The translations under genes were made by a program, and so were the position numbers. Shown here one piece after another: positions 6,477 through 13,151 of a stretch of 14,895 nt of DNA (its first letter is position 1; every line of letters begins with the position of its first letter). The notes beneath the pieces were generated by a model. It searched no databases, had not been told where the DNA came from, and saw only the letters and a list, made by a program, of their open reading frames with translations. Source of the DNA: Paratractidigestivibacter sp963640745 (GTDB taxonomy: Bacteria; Actinomycetota; Coriobacteriia; Coriobacteriales; Atopobiaceae); the NCBI GenBank assembly GCA_963640745.1, contig CAVIBB010000040.1, positions 1 to 14,895 of the forward strand. The letters are read 5' to 3'.

Positions 6477-6776
6477 TCAGTTGGCGTCCGATGCGCTTTT
6501 GAGTTCGTCCTCGGTGCCGTAGTAACGGGTGTCGGAGATCGTCCAGAACCAGTCGTCGCACTTGTCGCATTGGTGGAAGCCGGATCCCAAGTGGGTGGGT
6601 CTTCCGCACTTCTTGCAAGGCCAGTAGTACAGGATTCCGTCAACATAGCGTCCGCAGTATCTGCCTCGCGAGTCGTAGACCTTCTTTATCACCCTTTGCG
6701 GGTAATCGAACTCGTGGCCGCCCGTCGCCTCGGCGAGCTGGGAATCGTGGAGTCGCTCTGCTGTGCATCCGTTCAT
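6477..6776 (-). CDS. Small zinc-ribbon protein, function unknown
   Basis: 99 residues. ATG at 6776 follows AAAGGAG on the minus strand at ideal spacing. Two CxxC knuckles, C54-x2-C57 and C70-x2-C73, with H62 and H68 between them, form a rubredoxin-like or zinc-ribbon metal site. An aromatic stretch follows (DDWFWTISDTRYYG). The N-terminal half is polar and has no membrane segment or signal peptide, so it is probably cytoplasmic. It is the last gene of a minus-strand cluster, 53 bases after the stop of a membrane microprotein, and may share its transcript. I do not recognise a family. Base composition is a little less GC-rich than in the neighbouring core genes, in keeping with an accessory gene. 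Confidence 0.8.
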   Translation of the reverse strand: MNGCTAERLHDSQLAEATGGHEFDYPQRVIKKVYDSRGRYCGRYVDGILYYWPCKKCGRPTHLGSGFHQCDKCDDWFWTISDTRYYGTEDELKSASDAN

Positions 6777-6829
6777 TTTTGGTGCTCCTTTCGTTGCGGT
6801 ACGCGGTTCCGTGGGGACGCGCGGGTTTC

Positions 6830-7081
6830 TTAGTACTCGCCGGTGCCGAATTCGTCGCGGGCGCCAAAGCGCTCAGAGCACATGAAGAGAAGAGCTCCGG
6901 CGGCCGCGCCGATCGTGCCGATGCCAAGGAGGCCCGAGGTGCGGGGGAGCCGCACTCCGCTCGCGAGGGCGGCGAGGCCTCCGGTGCCGACGAGGTTGTC
7001 GATGATGACGGCCGCGCCGAGGACGCCGAGGGCGGCGACGGTGGCGATGGCGAAGAAGTTGAGGGTCTTGTTGGCGTTCAT
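6830..7081 (-). CDS. Two-helix membrane microprotein (copy A)
   Basis: 83 residues. The start at 7081 (MNANKTLNFFA) was chosen over a longer open frame beginning at 7183 because AAAAAAGGAG precedes it on the minus strand and the paralogue begins identically. Two hydrophobic segments, about 8-30 and 48-68, flank a loop with LPRTSG; the second contains LLGIGTIGAAAGALLFM. It is clearly homologous to the 84-residue protein at 7907-8161: MNANKTL, FFA, PR, G, LGI, IGAA, GALLFM are shared. Function is unknown. The short polar C-terminus (RDEFGTGEY) differs from that of the paralogue. A conserved upstream block (7135-7185) suggests its own promoter. Confidence 0.82.
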   Translation of the reverse strand: MNANKTLNFFAIATVAALGVLGAAVIIDNLVGTGGLAALASGVRLPRTSGLLGIGTIGAAAGALLFMCSERFGARDEFGTGEY

Positions 7082-7134
7082 CGTGGGGCTCCTTTTTTGT
7101 CGGTCGCTGTTGGGCGCGGTCTGTGGGTGGCCTT

Positions 7135-7185
7135 GCTTGTTGTCTCGTACCTTACCGACCCTTACGTACCAAAAGCGCACCACGG
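7135..7185 (-). promoter_or_regulatory. Upstream block of microprotein gene A, duplicated at gene B
   Basis: These 51 bases match 8226-8276 at 42 positions without gaps, although they lie outside coding sequence. Read on the minus strand, both contain CCGTGGTGCG, TTTTGGT and GGTACGA. A possible promoter is TTGGTA, 17 bases, TACGAG in this copy and TTGGTG, 17 bases, TACGAA in the other. The -10 match is poor, so the exact boxes are uncertain; conservation is the stronger argument. Confidence 0.5.
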
Positions 7186-7239
7186 GTCTTTGTCAGTTTG
7201 GGCGCTTGCGATGCGCCGCTCTCCCTGCTCGGGGACGCG

Positions 7240-7860
7240 CTACTCCACGCTCACCGGGACCATGACCTGGGCGTCGCCGATGGTGACGCAGGCCTCGGCG
7301 GGAACGTCCGTGAGCTCGTAGGCCAGGTTGCACTTGACGGTGGTGCCCGGCGAGAAGCACTGGACCTTGCCCTGGTAGGCGCTCTCGTACCCGTCGTGCG
7401 CAAGCGAGAAGCCAAGGAGCGACGGGGCTTTGCCGCTGACGTTGACCTTCACGTATTTGCCCAGCTCAACGGTGTCGTCAGGGATGGCATCGGGGTTGTG
7501 GTAGCTCATGTTCTCGACCGTGAGCAGCAGCATGCCGGCGGTGCTGTTCTCGCCGAACATGGGGGAGGTGCGGCAATCCTCGGTCGCGGCGGCGTTCGTG
7601 ACGAAACCGTCGACCGTTACCTTGAGCTTGCCGTAGCGCGTGGAGACGAGGACGGGCTTGCGGGCGATGAGCTTCTTACTAGCGGAAGCTGCGGTCGAGG
7701 TCGAGGCTGCGGTCGCGGTCAACGTCGAGACGTCCGCGGCCGTTGCGGTTGCCTGCTGATTTGCCGTGAACTGCGGCGCCGCGCTCAGGGAGCACCCGGT
7801 CACGGCGGCTCCCGTGGTGAGGCAGACGGCAAGCGCGAGGGCAAAACAGTTCATTCTCAT
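7240..7860 (-). CDS. Secreted lipoprotein, function unknown
   Basis: 206 residues from ATG at 7860, chosen because GGGAAAGGAG lies 6-7 bases upstream on the minus strand; an in-frame upstream ATG at 7887 would put that site inside the gene. The N-terminus is a lipoprotein signal: short start, hydrophobic core (CFALALAVCLTTGAAVTG) and lipobox VTGC with lipidated C23. A Thr/Ala/Ser-rich linker follows (about 35-65), then a beta-rich domain with VTVDGFVTNAA, MLLLTVENMSY and VKVNVSGKAP. That pattern recalls DUF4352-like immunoglobulin-type lipoprotein domains, but the match is only suggestive. It lies 46 bases downstream of microprotein B on the same strand, so the two probably form one transcript, and upstream of microprotein A. 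The protein should sit on the outer face of the membrane, close to both microproteins. Confidence 0.85.
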   Translation of the reverse strand: MRMNCFALALAVCLTTGAAVTGCSLSAAPQFTANQQATATAADVSTLTATAASTSTAASASKKLIARKPVLVSTRYGKLKVTVDGFVTNAAATEDCRTSPMFGENSTAGMLLLTVENMSYHNPDAIPDDTVELGKYVKVNVSGKAPSLLGFSLAHDGYESAYQGKVQCFSPGTTVKCNLAYELTDVPAEACVTIGDAQVMVPVSVE

Positions 7861-7906
7861 GGTGTGCTCCTTTCCCGGGTTGCTCATCCCTTTGGCGATG
7901 CGGTCC

Positions 7907-8161
7907 CTACAGGTTCTCGTCGGTAAGCGCGATGCCCTTGGTCATCTGCTCACAGGACATGAAGAGAAGCGCTCCTCCCGCGGCCCCGATCATCGCGATC
8001 CCCAGGAACCCGGGCATGCGCGGGATCACGAGGCTGCCCCGCATCATCTCGGTGAACTCGCCGGCGGCGAGGAGATTGACGACGATGACGACGGCGGCGA
8101 GGATGGTCAGGGCGACGGCGATGGCGGCGGCGAAGAAGGTGAGGGTCTTGTTGGCGTTCAT
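7907..8161 (-). CDS. Two-helix membrane microprotein (copy B)
   Basis: 84 residues, paralogue of the protein at 6830-7081. ATG at 8161 follows TAAGGAG on the minus strand. Helix 1 is about residues 8-32 (AAAIAVALTILAAVVIVVNLL) and helix 2 about 49-70 (PGFLGIAMIGAAGGALLFM), ending in MSCEQM. The loop between them carries the shared LV-P-R and G residues. Both copies keep one Cys right after helix 2 (MCSE in A, MSCE in B). The gene appears to be the first of the minus-strand cluster, with a terminator for the preceding unit and a conserved block upstream. No family is recognised; a membrane adaptor or a partner of the lipoprotein is possible but unproven. Confidence 0.83.
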   Translation of the reverse strand: MNANKTLTFFAAAIAVALTILAAVVIVVNLLAAGEFTEMMRGSLVIPRMPGFLGIAMIGAAGGALLFMSCEQMTKGIALTDENL

Positions 8162-8225
8162 GGTGTGCTCCTTATTTGTCGGCGGGGCCGCTTGGCCTCT
8201 TTTTGGGCCCTTCTTGTTTGGGCCC

Positions 8226-8276
8226 GCTTGTTGATTCGTACCTTATCGACCTGCGCGCACCAAAAACGCACCACGG
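8226..8276 (-). promoter_or_regulatory. Upstream block of microprotein gene B, duplicated at gene A
   Basis: The counterpart of 7135-7185, with 42 of 51 bases identical. It begins inside the terminator stem at 8262-8292 on the minus strand and runs towards the microprotein gene, ending about 65 bases before the start codon. It is a probable promoter or operator region; exact boxes are uncertain. Confidence 0.5.
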
Positions 8277-8292
8277 TTTGTCCGCGGTGCGT
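8262..8292 (-). terminator. Intrinsic terminator downstream of the LysR gene (minus strand)
   Basis: Arms 8266-8276 and 8282-8292 form an 11-bp stem with one A-C mismatch around a 5-base loop. On the minus strand the stem is followed by five T. It ends minus-strand transcription about 110 bases after the LysR stop codon. Copy A's upstream block keeps only one half of this stem. Confidence 0.75.
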
Positions 8293-8402
8293 CGTTTCTT
8301 GCTATGGGATTGTGGCCTTGGGACCGGGCCCCTGGAGTGAGCCTTGAGGCTGGTCCTTTGAGGTGAGGCGGGAGGTGAGCCTGCGAGGCGGCGAGAAGCC
8401 CG

Positions 8403-9323
8403 TCAGCTCGCCTGGACGCTGGGATTTGCCGCCACGACGCGCTCCAGCTCCTCGATGTAGCGCTCCACAAGGCTCGTCGCGCGGCGCTCGTCGTGCATGA
8501 TGTAGCCCACGTGCATGACCGGGGCGTCCTCGAGCGGGATGCTCACGATGCCCGACTGCATCTCGTCGGTGAGGACGCCGGTCGAGAGGGTATAGCCGTT
8601 GTAGCTGGTCAACAGGTTTGTCAACGTCGCGCGGTCCGTGTAGCGGATACTCTTTGCGCACGGGATGTAGGCGAGCGGCTCCTCGGAGTAGTGGAACGAG
8701 TTGACCGTGCCCTGCTCGAAGCTGTAGCGGGCGTAGGGCGCGAGCTCGTCGAGGCGCACCGAGTCCCTGGACGCGAGCGGGTGGCCGGTCCCCACAAAGA
8801 CGTGGACGTCGGCGGCAAAGAGCTCGTGGAAGCCGCAGCGCGCGTCGGCGAGCGCCTTTCTGAGCACACGCTCGTTGAAGTCGTCGAGGTAGATGATGCC
8901 GACCTCGCTGCGGAACTGGCTCACGTCCTCGATGATCTGGGCGGTCGTCGTCTCGCGCAGCACGAACTCGAACTCGGCGCCGCGGAAGCTCTCGACCACG
9001 TTGACGAAGGCCTGCAGGCTAAAGGCGTAGTGCTGGGTCGAGACGGCCAGGCGCGCCCCCGGCGCCGCCTTCTGCTTGAAGCGGTGGGAGAGAAGGTCCG
9101 CCTGCTCGACGACCTGGCGCGCGTAGCCCAAAAGCTCGGTGCCGTCGTTGGTGAGCGTGACGCCGCGGTTCGAGCGCGTGAACACCTCGATGCCCAGCTC
9201 GCGCTCGAGCTCGCTGATGGCGGCCGAGACGTTGGACTGCGAGGTATAGAGGTTGCCCGCGGCGGCGTTGATGGAGCCGTACTCTGCGACGGCGATGAGG
9301 TAGCGGAGCTGCTGGAGCGTCAT
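8403..9323 (-). CDS. LysR-type transcriptional regulator
   Basis: 306 residues, the usual family length. The winged helix-turn-helix is at residues 1-60: MTLQQLRYLIAVAEYGSINA, then LYTSQSNVSAAISELERELG, then EVFTRSNRGVTLTNDG. A connecting helix follows, then a periplasmic-binding-protein-like effector domain (about 90-300). ATG at 9323 follows GGGAG on the minus strand. Such regulators act as tetramers on T-N11-A palindromes, often repress their own gene and control a neighbouring or divergent one. Two overlapping palindromes lie just upstream (9373-9400). No divergent gene is present: the next gene upstream, an acylphosphatase, is on the same strand, so the target is unclear. The effector cannot be predicted. 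Confidence 0.95.
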   Translation of the reverse strand: MTLQQLRYLIAVAEYGSINAAAGNLYTSQSNVSAAISELERELGIEVFTRSNRGVTLTNDGTELLGYARQVVEQADLLSHRFKQKAAPGARLAVSTQHYAFSLQAFVNVVESFRGAEFEFVLRETTTAQIIEDVSQFRSEVGIIYLDDFNERVLRKALADARCGFHELFAADVHVFVGTGHPLASRDSVRLDELAPYARYSFEQGTVNSFHYSEEPLAYIPCAKSIRYTDRATLTNLLTSYNGYTLSTGVLTDEMQSGIVSIPLEDAPVMHVGYIMHDERRATSLVERYIEELERVVAANPSVQAS

Positions 9324-9372
9324 GGTCTGTCTCCCGGCTCTAGGCGACGGTCGTTTGGTTTCGCCGTTAAGA

Positions 9373-9400
9373 ATAACTCAGTTATCGCCCGTCGCGATAA
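9373..9400 (-). promoter_or_regulatory. Two overlapping palindromes, candidate LysR operator
   Basis: A perfect 6-1-6 palindrome ATAACTCAGTTAT (9373-9385) overlaps a perfect 7-5-7 palindrome, TTATCGC (9382-9388) with GCGATAA (9394-9400). The shared TTAT links the two sites. They lie 50-77 bases before the LysR start, a usual place for LysR autoregulation. The second dyad could instead form a weak hairpin after the acylphosphatase stop, but it has no U-tract. Confidence 0.6.
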
Positions 9401-9415
9401 TGCGTGGCCCCGAAG

Positions 9416-9832
9416 CTAGTAGCGGACGGAGAACTTGGTCTCGCGGGCGTCGACGGGCTCGTCGGAGCGGTCGGCCATGGTGTAGCGGGCGTAGCGCGAG
9501 AGATTCTCGGCGAGCTTCGTCGCGAAGGCGCCGAGCTGATCCTGCGTTCCCTGCAGCACGAGCGTGACCGAGCCGTCGTCCTCGTTGCGCACCCAGCCCG
9601 TGATGCCGAGCGTGCCCGCGATGCGCTGCGACGTCCATCGGAAGCCGACGCCCTGCACCTGCCCCACGTAGCGGTACCTGCGGCGAACGAGCGCCTCGCC
9701 GTTCTCGTTGACGACGGGCGCGCCGCCCTCGGGTTCCGGGTCGGGGGAGCCGCCGCCGCGCGCCTCGCGGATAAGGTCTGCTATGGACTCGGCCGCCGCG
9801 GCCCCGCGGCGCTCGTCGCGTCTCCAGAACAT
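9416..9832 (-). CDS. Acylphosphatase with N-terminal extension
   Basis: 138 residues from ATG at 9832, which follows GAAGGAGGGG on the minus strand; the frame is open further upstream, to 9934, but without a ribosome site. Residues about 50-138 are a full acylphosphatase domain: YVGQVQGVGFRW with the phosphate-binding R65, and GWVRNEDDGSV with the catalytic N83. Acylphosphatases hydrolyse acyl phosphates such as acetyl phosphate and carbamoyl phosphate in the cytoplasm. Normal family length is about 90-100 residues; here an extra 50 residues lead, with a charged FWRRDERRG start, Ala-rich helix and Gly/Pro/Glu linker, without a signal peptide. It is divergent from the DegV gene and separate from LysR. 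Confidence 0.93.
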   Translation of the reverse strand: MFWRRDERRGAAAAESIADLIREARGGGSPDPEPEGGAPVVNENGEALVRRRYRYVGQVQGVGFRWTSQRIAGTLGITGWVRNEDDGSVTLVLQGTQDQLGAFATKLAENLSRYARYTMADRSDEPVDARETKFSVRY

Positions 9833-9850
9833 GTAGGCCCCTCCTTCGTG

Positions 9851-9893
9851 GAAGCTCCGCGAACATCGCGGCTTTACAATACTATGGAGCTTC
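9851..9893. promoter_or_regulatory. Nested dyads in the divergent acylphosphatase/DegV intergenic region
   Basis: GAAGCTCC (9851-9858) and GGAGCTTC (9886-9893) are perfect inverted copies 27 bases apart. A second dyad, CCGCG (9857-9861) with CGCGG (9867-9871), sits inside. TACAATACTAT (9875-9885), a likely -10 region readable on either strand, lies in between. No good -35 box was found on either strand. A shared divergent control region is plausible but unproven. Confidence 0.4.
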
Positions 9894-9924
9894 GTAGCCG
9901 ACGTTTTTGGCCGAGAGGAACCAA

Positions 9925-10827
9925 ATGTCCGCAATCTGCAACATCATGTGCGACTCGACCTGCGATTTCACTGCCGAGCAGGCCGCCGAGCGCAACGTAA
10001 CCATCCTGCCTTTCCACTATGTCGAGGCGGGCAAGCCCGACGGCGGCCTCTGCGGCGACGACGACCTCTTCCAGTCGCGCAGCGCGCACGACTTCTATGA
10101 GGCCATCCGCAAGGGCGCGGCGCCCATGACCTCGCAGCCCTCCCAGCTCGAGTACGACGAGGCGTTCAAGGCCGCCTACGAGTCCGGCGTCCCCACCGTC
10201 ATGTTCTGCATCTCGAGCGGCATCTCCGGCGGCTACAACGGCGCCGTCGCGAGCCTCGACCGCCTGAAGGAGGCCCACCCCGGCGAAGAGATCCGCATCT
10301 ACGTCGTGGACACCCTCATCGCCTCCACCGCGCTCACGCTGCTGCTCAACGAGGCATGCAACAAGCGTGACGCCGGCATGAGCGCCGAGGACATCGTCGC
10401 CTGGGCCGAGGACGCCCGCTTCCGCGTGCATATCCTCTTTATGGTCGAGAACCTCGACGCCCTGCACCGCGGCGGCCGCGTGCCCAAGGGCGTGGCGGTC
10501 GTCGGCGACGCGCTGGGGGTCAAGCCGCTGCTGCACTTCAACATCGACGGCACGCTCGGCGTCTGCGGCGCCGCCCGCGGCCGCAAGAAGGGCCTGCGCA
10601 AGCTCGTCGAGCACTACAAGAAGGCCTCGAAGCTCGGCGACGAGGCCAACGTCGTCGCCGTCGGCGACGCCGACGTGGCCCAGGACGGCTTCAACGTCGC
10701 GGCCGAGCTGCGCGCCTACGACGAGACGCTCGAGGTCCTGCGCCCGACCATCGGCCCGACCATCGGCTCCCACGTCGGCCCCGGAATGGTGTCCGTCGTC
10801 TTTTGGGGCGAAGACCGCCGCAAGTAA
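9925..10827 (+). CDS. DegV family fatty-acid-binding protein
   Basis: 300 residues from ATG at 9925, chosen because GAGAGGAACC precedes it; an in-frame TTG at 9907 would bury that site. Typical DegV/FakB features: an N-terminal IMCDSTCDFT, the fatty-acid head-group region PMTSQPSQLEYDEAF, SSGISGGYNGA, YVVDT, a helical insertion, then ENLDALHRGGRVPKG and the C-terminal GPGMVSVVFWG. In Firmicutes FakB proteins present free fatty acids to the kinase FakA for incorporation into phospholipid. Whether this one does the same depends on a FakA gene elsewhere; none is next to it. The ligand cannot be read from sequence. It is cytoplasmic, with no signal peptide. The esterase gene begins 97 bases downstream, with no clear terminator between. 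Confidence 0.94.
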   Translation: MSAICNIMCDSTCDFTAEQAAERNVTILPFHYVEAGKPDGGLCGDDDLFQSRSAHDFYEAIRKGAAPMTSQPSQLEYDEAFKAAYESGVPTVMFCISSGISGGYNGAVASLDRLKEAHPGEEIRIYVVDTLIASTALTLLLNEACNKRDAGMSAEDIVAWAEDARFRVHILFMVENLDALHRGGRVPKGVAVVGDALGVKPLLHFNIDGTLGVCGAARGRKKGLRKLVEHYKKASKLGDEANVVAVGDADVAQDGFNVAAELRAYDETLEVLRPTIGPTIGSHVGPGMVSVVFWGEDRRK

Positions 10828-10924
10828 CGCGCTTCTTGACGCCTGTGCCCGCCGATAGCGCGGCGCGGGCGTCCCTCGCTTAAGGGCAGGGCCCCTCGGG
10901 GCCGAGCCCGTCAAAGGAGAAACC

Positions 10925-12910
10925 ATGGGCTTTACCAGAAGACAGTTCCTCGCGTTCGCCGGCCTGGCCGGCGCGACCGGCCTGGCGGGCTGCTCCAAGC
11001 CGTCCGACCAGCAGTCCTCGTCCGGCGACTCCGGCGCCGACGCCGCCCCCGCCGACGTCGACCTCGAGGAGTTCAAGGACCTCGCCATCGACATGTCCTC
11101 GTGGAAGTACGACGAGGAGAACGACTGCTACTACCAGCTCGGCCTCAAGTACTGCACGAAGCCCGCGACGAAGACCTACGAGTCCCTCGCCATCTTTGTG
11201 CCCGGTAAGTTCTTTACCGGCGAGAAGAACGGCTCCGCCTACAAGTGCACCGTGAACGAGAAGGCCGTCGTCGGCAACTTCACGCCCGCCACGGCGCCCA
11301 TCCTCATGCCCATCAACACCGGCACGATGGGCGCGCAGCAGAGCCCCACGACCTACGAGTACGCCGGCCTGGGCACCTACCTGGAGAAGGGCTGCGTCTA
11401 CGTGTATGCGGGCTTCCGCGGCCGCTCGGCCGGCGTGGACACCGCCTCCGGCTCCTCCGACATGTACCCCGGCGGCGCGCCCTGGCCGGTCGTCGACCTC
11501 AAGGCCGCTGTCCGTTACCTGCGCTACAACGCCTCTGAGCTGCCCTTCGAGCCGAGCCGGGTCTTCGTCTTCGGCTTCTCGTCTGGCGGCGGCGTGAGCG
11601 CCGTGCTGGGCGCCTCGGGTGACGCGGAGCTCTATGCCCCCTACCTCGAGAGCATCGGCGCGGCCACCCACGACGCCAAGGGCGAGACGATCTCGGACGC
11701 CATCGCCGGAAGCGCTTCTTGGTGCCCGGTCACGAGCTTCGACACCGCCGACGCCGCCTACGAGTGGGCGATGGGCCAGCACTCGAGCGCCGATTCGCGC
11801 GCCGAGGGCACCTGGCGCGCCCAGCTTTCCAGCGGCCTGGCCGCGGCGTACGGCGCCTGGGTCAACGGCATGGACCTGCGCAACTCCGACGACGAGCAGC
11901 TCACCCTGGACGAGGCCGAGGGCGGCCAGTACACGATGGGCTCCTATGCCGACGCGATTCTCGAGACAATCGACGACGCGGCCACCTGGTTCGTGCAGAA
12001 CACCCCGTTCCCGTACACCTACACGCCGCAGCACCTCGACGACCCCACGTTCCCGGGCGACCCGAACCTGCAGTCCACGCGCGCGGCGGCTTCCGCCGCG
12101 GGGCTGAGCGGCGCCGTTTCCGCGGCCGATACCGCCTCGGCCGACGCGGCCGCGAGCGCCGACGCCGACGCGACGGGCGAGGCCGACGCCACGGACACGA
12201 GCGCGGCCGATGCCGCGGCGACCTCGGCGACCGAGAGCGCCTCGACGCTCCCGACCGGCACCACGCAGGTCCAGTCCACCATCTACGACTCCGCCACCAA
12301 CTACTTCGCGGCGCTCAACTCCGATTACTGGTGGATCAACTACAACCTTAAGCGTGAGACCGTCAAGGTTCAGAGCCTTCGCGACCTGGCCATCCATGTG
12401 AGGCCGGCCGAGATGCCGTGCTCGCCGTTCGACCGCCCCGACCGCTCCTCGAAGTGCAACCAGCTCTTCGGCATCGGCGAGGAGAGCACGCTGCACTTCG
12501 ACGCGCTCGAGGGCGAGCTCGTTGAGAAGAACGCCAGCACGTACGCCACGTGCAGCGACTGGGACGCCTCCTACGAGAGCGCCTGGAGCCTCGACCTCGA
12601 CAAGAAGGACTCGCTGAAGACCGATATGGCCACCCGCGTGGCCATGATGAACCCGCTTTACTGGCTTTCCGGGGCCTATGAGGGCTACGGCCAGGCGGGC
12701 GTCGCCGCGCACTGGCGCATCAACGAGGGCGTCTTCGACACGAGCGTCTCGCCGTGCACTGCGGCTAACATCGCCTTCGCGCTCGGCAAGTACGACGGCG
12801 TGGCCGACGTGGCCTACACCCCGGTCTGGGGCCAGGGACACGTCCTCGCGGAGCGCTCCGGCAGCCCGGCGGGCAACCTCGTCGCGTGGGTCATCGACTG
12901 CTGCTCGTAG
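10925..12910 (+). CDS. Secreted Tat-type lipoprotein esterase, subtype B tannase-like
   Basis: 661 residues; ATG at 10925 follows AAAGGAGAAACC. The N-terminus is a twin-arginine-like signal (TRRQFLAFAGLAG) ending in a lipobox LAGC with lipidated C23, so the protein should be exported and anchored outside. The alpha/beta-hydrolase body matches subtype B tannases by pattern: DLKAAVRYLRYN, nucleophile elbow GFSSGGG (S219), then LGASGDAELYAPYLESIGAA and WCPVTSFDTADAAYEW. C-terminal HWRINEGVFDTS (D605) and WGQGHVLAERSG (H639) complete a Ser-Asp-His triad. Tannases release gallic acid from plant gallate esters; related esterases cleave other phenolic esters, so the substrate is open. Between about residues 386 and 441 there is an Ala/Asp/Ser/Thr-rich low-complexity insertion in the lid region. 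Transcription ends at the terminator at 12931. Confidence 0.88.
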   Translation: MGFTRRQFLAFAGLAGATGLAGCSKPSDQQSSSGDSGADAAPADVDLEEFKDLAIDMSSWKYDEENDCYYQLGLKYCTKPATKTYESLAIFVPGKFFTGEKNGSAYKCTVNEKAVVGNFTPATAPILMPINTGTMGAQQSPTTYEYAGLGTYLEKGCVYVYAGFRGRSAGVDTASGSSDMYPGGAPWPVVDLKAAVRYLRYNASELPFEPSRVFVFGFSSGGGVSAVLGASGDAELYAPYLESIGAATHDAKGETISDAIAGSASWCPVTSFDTADAAYEWAMGQHSSADSRAEGTWRAQLSSGLAAAYGAWVNGMDLRNSDDEQLTLDEAEGGQYTMGSYADAILETIDDAATWFVQNTPFPYTYTPQHLDDPTFPGDPNLQSTRAAASAAGLSGAVSAADTASADAAASADADATGEADATDTSAADAAATSATESASTLPTGTTQVQSTIYDSATNYFAALNSDYWWINYNLKRETVKVQSLRDLAIHVRPAEMPCSPFDRPDRSSKCNQLFGIGEESTLHFDALEGELVEKNASTYATCSDWDASYESAWSLDLDKKDSLKTDMATRVAMMNPLYWLSGAYEGYGQAGVAAHWRINEGVFDTSVSPCTAANIAFALGKYDGVADVAYTPVWGQGHVLAERSGSPAGNLVAWVIDCCS

Positions 12911-12930
12911 GGCGCGCGACGTTTGGCGGT

Positions 12931-12966
12931 GCGCGGCGGGCAACGTCCCCGCCGCGCGTTTTTCTT
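12931..12966 (+). terminator. Intrinsic terminator of the esterase gene
   Basis: A perfect 10-bp stem GCGCGGCGGG (12931-12940) with CCCGCCGCGC (12948-12957), a 7-base loop, one G, then five T (12959-12963). It begins 21 bases after the stop codon. Confidence 0.92.
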
Positions 12967-13008
12967 GCCGGCGCATGGGGCGGGCGGCGATGCGCGGGCC
13001 GTTCTTCT

Positions 13009-13141
13009 GGCGCGTCGGGGACGGCGCTCGAACCGCGGTCCGTTACCGCCTGTTCCCTAACAGCGCGTTTTATACCTTGTTTCCAAGCGGTAGGTTAGGA
13101 GCAAACATGTCCTTTGGGCTTAAGACCGAGGCGTCGTTCGA
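13009..13141 (+). repeat. Duplicated queD upstream region, copy 1 (ends at the gap)
   Basis: 133 bases matching 13152-13285 with seven substitutions and one single-base indel. All differences lie in the noncoding part; the last 35 bases, which encode the first QueD residues, are identical. It ends exactly at the run of N bases. Confidence 0.92.
13107..13141 (+). pseudogene. Truncated second copy of the queD start, cut by the gap
   Basis: ATG at 13107 with the same TTAGGAGCAAAC ribosome site as the intact gene, encoding MSFGLKTEASF before the N bases begin. It is either the true start of an unresolved second gene copy or, more likely, a redundant contig end. Nothing shows that the rest of the gene exists here. 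Confidence 0.6.
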
Positions 13142-13151
13142 NNNNNNNNNN
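13142..13151. other. Assembly gap of ten N bases
   Basis: Ten undetermined bases of round length, a common placeholder for a gap of unknown size between contigs. The sequence on both sides is duplicated, so the true distance could even be negative (overlap). Confidence 0.95.

Noticed and set aside
6262..8300. A genomic island inserted at tRNA-Phe.
   Set aside because: The cluster next to the tRNA looks accessory, but there is no integrase, and I found no second copy of the tRNA 3' end in the window.
10880..12976. A 698-codon minus-strand open frame.
   Set aside because: It is antisense to the tannase-like esterase, which has an intact signal, triad and ribosome site. The frame runs into the terminator.
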